Shown here: positions 6,748-12,931 of the stretch, piece after piece | Layout: each line of letters opens with the position of its first letter | How positions within the stretch are numbered: the stretch's first letter is position 1 | Assembly: GCA_033763135.1 (NCBI GenBank) | Contig: JANRKY010000223.1 | Span: 1-12,931, forward strand | Reading direction: 5' to 3' | DNA length: 12,931 bases | Source of the DNA: DALYLB01 sp033763135 | GTDB lineage: Bacteria; Acidobacteriota; Blastocatellia; RBC074 | Notes under the pieces: generated by a model | Seen by the model: only the letters and a program-made list of their open reading frames with translations | What the model was told of the DNA's origin: nothing | Database searches by the model: none | Translations under genes and position numbers: made by a program

Positions 6748-9045
6748 ATGCGCACATCGAACGTAAAGCTCGCCGTCCTGGCGATTGCAATCTCTCTTTT
6801 TTTCACGGGTCTGTTGATGGAGCGCGCTGCGCCTGGCGCGAAGGCGGAGGCCGGTCCCGCAAGCGCGCCGGTGACGCTCGACACCACCCGGCCCGTGGCG
6901 GAGATCGAGACGCCCGCGGCGGGGTGGAACTTTCGCAACCACGTGATTCCGGTTTTGACGAGGCTCGGCTGCAATTCGGGCGCGTGTCATGGCGCGCTGG
7001 CCGGAAAGGGCGGATTCAAGCTGACGCTGCGCGGCTATGATCCGGAGCTCGATTTCAATGTGATGACGCGGCAGGCGCTGGGAAGACGCGTCAACCGTAG
7101 CGAGCCGGCGCGTAGTCTGCTGCTGCTCAAACCGACGATGACCATCGGGCACGGCGGCGGCAAGCGATTGAATGTCGAGTCGCTGGAATACAAGGTGCTG
7201 AGCGAATGGATTGCCGGCGGGCTGGCGGGCCCGGCTGAAAGCGATCCGAAGATCGTCCGGCTCGACGTGACGCCGCGGGAGGCGACGCTCTCTCCGGGAC
7301 AGGCGGCGCAATTGCGCGTCGTGGCGCACTACAGCGACGGCCATGCGGAGGATGTGACGCGCTGGGTCAAGTACAGCACGGCGGACGCGGCCGTGGCCTC
7401 CGTGGACGACGACGGCAGCGTCCGGGCCGGTGGTCATGGAGAGACCGCCATCAGTCTCTGGTATCAGAGCAACGTCTCCTTTGCCCGGGTCGCCAATCCC
7501 TTTCCGCACGCCATCCCGCCCGAAGTCTTCGCGAACGCGCCACGCAACAATTTCGTCGACGATCTGATTCTTCGGAAACTGCAGACGCTGCGCATTGCGC
7601 CATCCGCGCAGAGCGGCGACGGCGAGTTCGTGCGGCGCGCCTATCTCGACGCGACCGGCACGCTGCCGACGGCGCGGGAGGCGGCGCAGTTCATCCAGGA
7701 CCCGGCGCCGGAGAAGCGTGCGCAACTGATCGAGGCGCTGCTTCAGCGCGACGAATACGTCGATTACTGGACGAATCGCCATGCCGACACGCTGCTCGTC
7801 TCCTCGCGGTTGCTCCGCGAGAATGCGATGTGGTCGTTCTACAACTGGATTCGCGAGAGCGTCGCGACCAACAAACCCTATGACCAGTTCGTCCGCGAGA
7901 TCGTGACCGCGAACGGCAACACCCTCGAGAACGGCGCGGCCAACTATTACGTTCTGCACAAGGAGACGACCGAGCTGAACGAGAACTTCTCGATGGCGTT
8001 TCTGGGCATGTCGATCACCTGCGCGCGCTGCCACAACCATCCGCTCGAAAAATGGACCCAGAAGCAGTATTACCAGATGGCCAATCTCTTTGCGCGCATC
8101 GGGATGAAGAACGGCGCGCGGGACGGGGATGTGCAGGTCTACACCAATCCGTTCGGCGAAGTGAATCTGCCGCGGCTCGGCAAGCCGCTGCCGCCGACGC
8201 CGCTGGACGGCGTTCCGCTGGCGTTCGATGCGGCGACGGATCGGCGCGAGCATCTGGCGAACTGGCTCACCGCGCCGTCCAATCCCTATTTTGCGCGCTC
8301 GTTCGTCAATCGCGTCTGGAAGAATTTCATGGGGCGCGGACTGGTCGAGGCCGTGGACGACATGCGCGCGACGAATCCGCCGTCCAATGAAGAGTTGCTC
8401 GCCGCGTTGACCCGGGATTTCACGGACCACAAGTTCGACGTGAAGCGTCTGATTCGCACGATCATGAACTCCGCGGCCTATCAGCGTTCCTCGACGCCGA
8501 ACGAGACGAACCGGCAGGACGAGCGGTTCTATTCGCGGTATGTCATTCGCCGTCTGCCGGCGGAGGCGCTGCTCGACGCCGTCTCGCAGGTCACGGGCGC
8601 GCCGACGATCTTTCCGAACTTCGCCGCGGGGACGCGGGCGATGCAGGTGCCCGATGCCCGGGTGAACAACTATTTTCTGACGGTCTTCGGCAAGCCGCTG
8701 CGCATGGTGACGGTGGAGAGCGAGCGAACCGCGGAGCCCTCGGTGGCGCAGGCGCTGCACACGATCAATGGCGATACGATCAATGAGAAACTGCGCGCGC
8801 CGGGCGGCGTCGTCGATTCGTTCATCAAGCTCGGGCTCTCGGACGAGATGGTGATTCAGCATCTCTATCTGGCGGCGCTCAGCCGGGCGCCGCGCGCGGA
8901 CGAGGCGGCGCGGTTGCTTGCCGCGTTGCGCGAGGCGAAGGCGGGCGCCGCTTCGCCGCAGGAGGCGCTGACGGCGCGGCGGCAGGCGATCGAGGATGTG
9001 GCCTGGGCGATCCTGACGAGCAAGGAGTTCTTATTCAATCACTGA
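6748..9045 (+). CDS. DUF1549/DUF1553 protein with cytochrome-like motif and BIG2-like domain
   Basis: 765 residues. An N-terminal hydrophobic segment (about 7-24) is a signal peptide or anchor. Residues about 60-165 form a cytochrome-like region with CNSGACH (75-81), a C-x4-CH motif rather than the usual CxxCH; H135 in TIGHGGGKR lies in its conserved tail. Residues about 168-248 resemble a bacterial Ig-like (BIG2) domain. DUF1549 (about 265-455) follows and ends with CARCHNHPLEKW (425-436), a CxxCH that could bind haem or metal. DUF1553 (about 495-745) completes the protein, with NRVWKNFMGRGLVE and RRLPAEALLDAV. This is the standard arrangement of the BIG2-containing subclass. Its function is unknown; it is presumed to be periplasmic or surface-located and linked to electron transfer or polymer degradation. 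GGGGA (6736-6740) precedes the ATG by 7 bases. Co-operonic with DUF1501, 17 bp upstream. Confidence 0.92.
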   Translation: MRTSNVKLAVLAIAISLFFTGLLMERAAPGAKAEAGPASAPVTLDTTRPVAEIETPAAGWNFRNHVIPVLTRLGCNSGACHGALAGKGGFKLTLRGYDPELDFNVMTRQALGRRVNRSEPARSLLLLKPTMTIGHGGGKRLNVESLEYKVLSEWIAGGLAGPAESDPKIVRLDVTPREATLSPGQAAQLRVVAHYSDGHAEDVTRWVKYSTADAAVASVDDDGSVRAGGHGETAISLWYQSNVSFARVANPFPHAIPPEVFANAPRNNFVDDLILRKLQTLRIAPSAQSGDGEFVRRAYLDATGTLPTAREAAQFIQDPAPEKRAQLIEALLQRDEYVDYWTNRHADTLLVSSRLLRENAMWSFYNWIRESVATNKPYDQFVREIVTANGNTLENGAANYYVLHKETTELNENFSMAFLGMSITCARCHNHPLEKWTQKQYYQMANLFARIGMKNGARDGDVQVYTNPFGEVNLPRLGKPLPPTPLDGVPLAFDAATDRREHLANWLTAPSNPYFARSFVNRVWKNFMGRGLVEAVDDMRATNPPSNEELLAALTRDFTDHKFDVKRLIRTIMNSAAYQRSSTPNETNRQDERFYSRYVIRRLPAEALLDAVSQVTGAPTIFPNFAAGTRAMQVPDARVNNYFLTVFGKPLRMVTVESERTAEPSVAQALHTINGDTINEKLRAPGGVVDSFIKLGLSDEMVIQHLYLAALSRAPRADEAARLLAALREAKAGAASPQEALTARRQAIEDVAWAILTSKEFLFNH

Positions 9046-9078
9046 GCGAACAGTACAAAATGGCGATGTCGGGAAATC

Positions 9079-9084
9079 GAGGGG
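9079..9084 (+). promoter_or_regulatory. Shine-Dalgarno deciding the cytochrome-WD40 start
   Basis: GAGGGG (9079-9084) lies 5 bases before the ATG at 9090. The in-frame ATGs at 9060 and 9066 have no comparable purine run. A start at 9090 also places the signal-peptide core directly after a short charged N-terminus. Confidence 0.5.
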
Positions 9085-9089
9085 CGGGA

Positions 9090-10430
9090 ATGATCGGATG
9101 GTCGCGATTGGTTGCGGCGCTTCTTCTCGCGATGTTGTGGCTTTCCGTTGGAGCGCGTCCGTCTGCCGGGCAGGGAGAGATCTATCTGAAAGAGATCGCG
9201 CCGATTCTGCGCGAGAAGTGCCTGGCCTGCCACAACCATACGACGCGCAAGGGCGGGCTGAATCTCGAAACGTACGAGGCGCTCGTCAATGGCGGAGGGC
9301 GCGGGGCGCCGATCGTCGCGGGGAAGAGCGGCGAGAGCCTGCTCGTGAAGTACCTCGACGGCTCGCTCGCGCCGCGGATGCCGCTGGGCGACCGATTGAG
9401 CGACGCCGAGATCGACGCATTTCGACGATGGATCGATGCGGGGGCCCGCGGCCCCGGGAATTCGGCGACGCCCGCGTCCGCGCAGCCCGCCGGCGAAGCC
9501 GCGGCGCCCGCGAGCCTGCCGCCGCTCAAGGCGGCGGTGACGATGCGGCCCGCGATCAACAGTCTGGCGTTTCGCCCGGGCGGCGATTTGATGGCGGTGG
9601 GGCGATATCGCGAGGTCGAGTTGCGCGCGCCCGCTACGGGACGGATCGCGGCGACGCTGAAGGGACACGGCGGCGAGGTGCGGGGACTGGGCTTCAGCCC
9701 GGACGGCAGGCGGCTTGCGGCGACGGGCGGGAGTCCGAGCCAGTTCGGAGAGATCCGCATCTGGGATGTCGCTACGGGGGCCGAGCTTCGTTCGTGGCGC
9801 GGCCATCGAGACAACGTCACCGCCAGCGCGTTTTCGCCGGACGGCAGGATGCTGGCGACCGGCAGCTATGACAAACTCGTCAAGTTGTGGGACGCGGAGA
9901 CCGGCGCGGAGATCCGCACGCTCAAGGATCACACCGACGCCGTCTTCGCGATCGCGTTCAGCCCCGATGGTCGATGGATTGCGTCCGCGGGCGCGGACCG
10001 CACCGTCAAGCTGTGGGATCCGGCGACGGGCCGCCGGCTCTTCACGATGAGCGACGCGCTGGATGCGGTTCATACGATCGCGTTCGATCCGTCCGGAAAG
10101 CTGCTGGCGGGCGCGGGCGCCGATCGCATCATTCACATCTGGCAGATCGCGGAGACCGGCGAAGGGAAGCGGGTTCGTTCGCTGATCGCCCACGAGGACG
10201 CGATCAATCTCGTCGTCTTCTCTCCCGATGGAAAGACTCTCGCCACGACTGGCGCCGACCGAAGCCTGAAACTCTGGGACGCCGCGACGCTGGTCGAAAC
10301 GCACACGTGCGAAAAACAGTCCGACTGGGTGCAGGCGATGGCGTTCAGTCCGGACGGAAGATGGCTGGCCGTCGGCCGCTACGACGGCACGCTCTCGTTT
10401 TACGACGCCCGAACCGGCAAACCGCGATAA
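9090..10430 (+). CDS. c-type cytochrome domain fused to seven-bladed WD40 propeller
   Basis: 446 residues from the ATG at 9090; starting at 9060 would add ten. A Sec signal peptide comes first (MIGWSRLVAALLLAMLWLSV, then ARPSAGQ). Residues about 29-120 are a planctomycete-type cytochrome c domain (PSCyt1-like), with the haem motif CLACH (44-48) and M97 in APRMPLGDRLS as a possible distal ligand. A Pro/Ala-rich linker (about 122-150) leads to a WD40 domain of seven repeats at about 155-184, 197-230, 243-272, 284-314, 327-357, 371-401 and 414-443. Most carry FSPDGR..LA and a KLWD-type end. Seven repeats is the number needed to close one propeller. The likely role is electron transfer combined with protein docking outside the cytoplasm; partners are unknown. 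It starts 44 bp after the DUF1553 stop and ends 8 bp before the next start, so it is within the operon. Confidence 0.9.
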   Translation: MIGWSRLVAALLLAMLWLSVGARPSAGQGEIYLKEIAPILREKCLACHNHTTRKGGLNLETYEALVNGGGRGAPIVAGKSGESLLVKYLDGSLAPRMPLGDRLSDAEIDAFRRWIDAGARGPGNSATPASAQPAGEAAAPASLPPLKAAVTMRPAINSLAFRPGGDLMAVGRYREVELRAPATGRIAATLKGHGGEVRGLGFSPDGRRLAATGGSPSQFGEIRIWDVATGAELRSWRGHRDNVTASAFSPDGRMLATGSYDKLVKLWDAETGAEIRTLKDHTDAVFAIAFSPDGRWIASAGADRTVKLWDPATGRRLFTMSDALDAVHTIAFDPSGKLLAGAGADRIIHIWQIAETGEGKRVRSLIAHEDAINLVVFSPDGKTLATTGADRSLKLWDAATLVETHTCEKQSDWVQAMAFSPDGRWLAVGRYDGTLSFYDARTGKPR

Positions 10431-10438
10431 CAAGGCCT

Positions 10439-12802
10439 ATGAAACGACAATTGCTGATTTTCGCTCTGCTCTTCGGCGCGCTGCATTGCCTGGCCTTCGG
10501 GCAGATTGCGCAGCCCTATCTGACGGGGACGGCGCCCACGGGCGCGCAGCGCGGACAGCAAGTCACGCTGACGATCGAGGGATTCAACCTCAGCGGCGCG
10601 ACGGCTGTGCTCTGGAACAGGCCGGGCATCACGGCGCGAATCGTCCTCAACGCCGAGACGGCGCGCGAGGCGCCGCGGGCCTCGACCGATCCGACCAAGC
10701 GATATCAGGGGGATCGCGGCACGCGCAATCGCGTGCAGATCGAGGCGACGATCGCACCCGAAGCCGCCGCGGGCGATTATCTCTTCCGTCTCGTGACCCC
10801 GCTCGGAACGACCAATACGGGTTCGTTCGTCGTCGGGGCGCTGCGCGAGACGATGGAGCGCGAAGCGAACGATGCGCTCAGCGAAGCGCAGCCGATCACG
10901 CTTCCGACGACGGTTCTCGGCGAGATGCAGGAGCTCGGCGACAGGGACTCTTTCCGCTTCGCCGCAAAGGCGGGCCAGCAACTGGTCTTCGAGGTCGTCG
11001 CCTCGGCGTTCGGCTCGCGTCTGGATTCGGTGCTGACGCTGTACGACGGCGCGGGCAGGCAGCTCGCGACCAATAACGACGCCGGTTCCGGGCGAGACTC
11101 GCTGCTCGCACACGTCATTCAGGAATCCGGGGAGTACGCAATCCAGATCACCGACTACGAGAAGCGGGGGAAGGGCCGGCGCGCCGAGTTCGCCTATCGT
11201 CTGAACATCGGGGAGCTGCCCTGGATCGCAGGCCATTTTCCGCTGGGCTTCCGGCAGGGCGAGGCCGGCATGCTCGCGCTTGCCGGGCAGAACCTCGGCG
11301 CGGAGAAGGCTGCGTTTCAGGCGCCCGTGAAGGAAGCCTGGAATCCGGCGCATCTTTTTCGGGTGGAGGAACGGGGGCTCGCGTCAAATCCGATTCGGCT
11401 GGCGCTCGGAACGGCGCCTGAAATCGTCGAGCGCGCAGGAGCGAAGTCGCTGGCCTCGCCGCAGCCGGTCTCCGTGCCGGTGACGATCAATGGCCGCATC
11501 AGCGCGGCTTCGACGGGCGCGGCGGACGCCGAAGACCATTATCGTTTCGCCGCCCGCAAGGGGCAGACACTGTTGCTCGAAGTCGGCGCGCAGCGCTTCG
11601 GCTCGCCGCTCGACGCCGTGATCGAGATCTACAACAGCCGCGGACAGCTCGTTCCCCGCGCGATTCTGCGTTGTCTGCTGGAGACGTCGCAGACGCTGAA
11701 CGATCGCGACTCCTCCTCGCGCGGCATTCGCATTCTCAGTTGGAACGGCATTCAGCCGGACGATTATCTGCTGATCGGCAATGAGCTGCTGCAGGTGGAT
11801 GTGCTCCCCAAGGGGCCGGACGAGGATACGTTCTTCAAGAGTTTCAACGGACAGCGGATCGGCTTTCTCGACACCACGCCCGAGGCCCACGCGGTGAATA
11901 CGCCGATCTACAAGGTCTCCATTCATCCCCCGGACGCGCAGCTTCCGTCGAACGGATTGCCGCAGGTGACGCTCCATTATCGCAACGACGACGGCGGGCC
12001 GATGTACGGCAAGGATTCGGGGCTGATGTTCACGGCGCCGGAAGATGGGGAATACACCGTTCGGCTGCGCGACGTGCGCGGCTGGCACGGGGAGGCGTTC
12101 GCGTATCGACTGACGATTCGCGAGCCGCGGCCCGACTTCTCGCTGACGGTGGATCCGGAAAATCCGAATGTGCCTCCCGGCGGAGCGATTCCGATTCACG
12201 TGACCGCGTTTCGCGCCGAGGGATTCACCGGCGAGATCGAGATCGCGCTTCGAGACCTGCCCGCGGGCTTCACGGCCACGAGCGGCGTGATTCGCGAGGG
12301 CGTCAACACGGCGACGCTGCTGCTGCGCGCGGCGGCCGATGTCTCTCCGCAGGCGTCGTTCCCGCTGAAGGTCGAGGGCGTTGCGACGATTCAGGGGCGC
12401 CGCGTTGCGCGCGCGCCCGTCGTGCAGGAGAGACTCGCCGTGGTCAGCGTCTCGGCCTCGCCCGAACTGCTGGTCTGGACGGAACAGCCGCAGGTGCGCC
12501 TCGAACCCGGCGGAACGGCATGGGTGTCGATCCGGGTCAAACGCGAAAAGGAGTTCAAGGGGCGCATCCCCTTCGACATTCGCAATCTGCCCCACGGCGT
12601 CATCGTCCGCGATGTGGGCCTGAGCGGCGTCCTGATCACCGAAGACGAGACCACGCAGCGCTTCGAACTCTCCGCCGAGCCCTGGGCCCGGCCGCTGCAA
12701 CAACCGATCATCGTCATCGGCCGCGTCGAGACGGCCTCGCCGCAGCGCTCCGAATTTCCCGCGCAGCCCTTCACGCTGATCATCGACCCGAAGCGCCCGT
12801 AG
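10439..12802 (+). CDS. Large secreted protein with two PPC-like domains and Ig-like C-terminal region
   Basis: 787 residues. A Sec signal peptide (MKRQLLIFALLFGALHCLAFG) is present; the Cys at 17 is not in a proper lipobox. Residues about 25-133 are an IPT/TIG-like beta domain. Residues about 137-257 form a pre-peptidase C-terminal (PPC) domain (EREANDALSEAQPI, then DRDSFRFAAKAGQQLVFEV, LDSVLTLYD, GEYAIQITDYE). A second PPC domain begins at about 349 (DHYRFAARKGQTLLLEV, LDAVIEIYN) and resumes at about 526-560 (EDGEYTVRLRDV), split by an insertion of roughly 120 residues (407-525). Residues about 565-785 appear to be Ig-like beta domains. No catalytic motif was seen, so a structural, binding or cell-surface role is likely. 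The reading frame is open upstream to 9887, but that part overlaps the WD40 gene; the ATG at 10439, 8 bp after its stop, starts the signal peptide. AAGG sits only 3 bases upstream, so translational coupling is likely. Confidence 0.88.
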   Translation: MKRQLLIFALLFGALHCLAFGQIAQPYLTGTAPTGAQRGQQVTLTIEGFNLSGATAVLWNRPGITARIVLNAETAREAPRASTDPTKRYQGDRGTRNRVQIEATIAPEAAAGDYLFRLVTPLGTTNTGSFVVGALRETMEREANDALSEAQPITLPTTVLGEMQELGDRDSFRFAAKAGQQLVFEVVASAFGSRLDSVLTLYDGAGRQLATNNDAGSGRDSLLAHVIQESGEYAIQITDYEKRGKGRRAEFAYRLNIGELPWIAGHFPLGFRQGEAGMLALAGQNLGAEKAAFQAPVKEAWNPAHLFRVEERGLASNPIRLALGTAPEIVERAGAKSLASPQPVSVPVTINGRISAASTGAADAEDHYRFAARKGQTLLLEVGAQRFGSPLDAVIEIYNSRGQLVPRAILRCLLETSQTLNDRDSSSRGIRILSWNGIQPDDYLLIGNELLQVDVLPKGPDEDTFFKSFNGQRIGFLDTTPEAHAVNTPIYKVSIHPPDAQLPSNGLPQVTLHYRNDDGGPMYGKDSGLMFTAPEDGEYTVRLRDVRGWHGEAFAYRLTIREPRPDFSLTVDPENPNVPPGGAIPIHVTAFRAEGFTGEIEIALRDLPAGFTATSGVIREGVNTATLLLRAAADVSPQASFPLKVEGVATIQGRRVARAPVVQERLAVVSVSASPELLVWTEQPQVRLEPGGTAWVSIRVKREKEFKGRIPFDIRNLPHGVIVRDVGLSGVLITEDETTQRFELSAEPWARPLQQPIIVIGRVETASPQRSEFPAQPFTLIIDPKRP

Positions 12803-12812
12803 GCGCAGGCCC

Positions 12813-12931
12813 TATAGCGCTTTTCAATTGCATGCGACCTGATCGTCGGCATCGGAAGAAGAAAAACGGAACAAACGGAAATAACGGAACAAACGGAGCC
12901 AGCGATTGTATGGCTCCGTTTGTTCCGTTAT
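12813..12931. mobile_element. Palindromic MITE-like element, copy 2, cut by window end
   Basis: Positions 12813-12929 match 201-317 at 116 of 117 bases; the only difference is A at 12875 against G at 263. The copy is in the same orientation and starts 10 bases after the stop codon of the PPC gene. From 12930 the copies diverge (AT here, TT in copy 1). The AT continues the palindrome: 12912-12931 is the exact reverse complement of 12881-12900 (20 bp) around loop 12901-12911. Copy 2 therefore appears to keep an arm segment that copy 1 has lost. The rest of the element lies beyond the window. Confidence 0.85.
12881..12931 (+). terminator. Hairpin downstream of the operon, possible terminator
   Basis: A perfect 20-bp stem (12881-12900 with 12912-12931) around AGCGATTGTAT begins 79 bases after the stop of the last operon gene and belongs to element copy 2. 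No T tract is visible before the window ends, so intrinsic termination cannot be judged. It is the only strong hairpin seen downstream of the operon, and element copies could have been co-opted as 3' transcript boundaries. Confidence 0.3.

Noticed and set aside
6577..8862. Very long minus-strand open frame (761 codons) opposite DUF1549/DUF1553
   Set aside because: It is a shadow of the GC-rich codon usage of the plus-strand gene, with Arg-rich composition and no family motif, and it crosses a gene boundary on the other strand.
9540..10430. Repeated GGATGG and GACGG-type DNA motifs in the WD40 gene considered as DNA repeats
   Set aside because: They follow from the repeated protein motifs (SPDGR, KLWD) of the propeller blades rather than from a nucleotide-level repeat.
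9887..10438. Upstream 184-codon extension of the PPC-domain gene
   Set aside because: It overlaps the WD40 gene in another frame and its translation lacks any domain. The real start at 10439 begins a signal peptide just after the WD40 stop.

Overview
The window is GC-rich, gene-dense bacterial DNA with seven protein genes, all predicted to be exported or membrane proteins. No tRNA, rRNA, CRISPR array or transposase gene was seen. The gene families (DUF1501 and DUF1549/DUF1553 proteins, a c-type-cytochrome/WD40 fusion, a large pre-peptidase C-terminal (PPC) domain protein, a Tat-exported GH109-like Gfo/Idh/MocA protein, an ACS-type MFS carrier) are typical of Acidobacteriota of the Solibacter/Bryobacter type, and also of Planctomycetota and Verrucomicrobiota. 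I favour Acidobacteriota, but this rests on recalled family distribution, not on a search.

Layout. Positions 1-363 hold no gene. They contain a degenerate dispersed repeat (about 122-192) followed by a compact 168-bp palindromic, MITE-like element (201-368). The end of that element supplies the stop codon of the first gene, a minus-strand MFS transporter (364-1728). A 119-bp divergent intergenic region separates it from a plus-strand GH109-like gene (1848-3221). Next comes a secreted protein of unassigned family with a probable six-hairpin (alpha/alpha) catalytic region (3331-5244). After a good sigma-70-like promoter candidate (TTGAAA, 15-bp spacer, TATAAT at 5292-5297) there is a tight four-gene plus-strand operon: DUF1501 (5345-6730), DUF1549/DUF1553 with a haem-like motif and a BIG2-like domain (6748-9045), cytochrome c plus seven-bladed WD40 propeller (9090-10430), and a PPC/Ig-like surface protein (10439-12802). 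Ten bases after the last stop a second copy of the palindromic element begins (12813) and runs off the window.

How it may work together (inference). The left half looks like a small glycan or sugar-acid utilisation cassette: a carrier, a Tat-exported glycosidase-like NAD enzyme and a secreted candidate glycosidase or lyase. The right half is the exported DUF1501/DUF1553/cytochrome/PPC module that recurs in these phyla and whose biochemical role is unknown. The two halves may or may not serve one pathway.

The most distinctive signal is the pair of palindromic elements. They are in direct orientation, 12.6 kb apart, and match at 116 of 117 comparable bases. They differ in a way that suggests copy 1 lost one 18-bp unit from one arm by recombination between short direct repeats.
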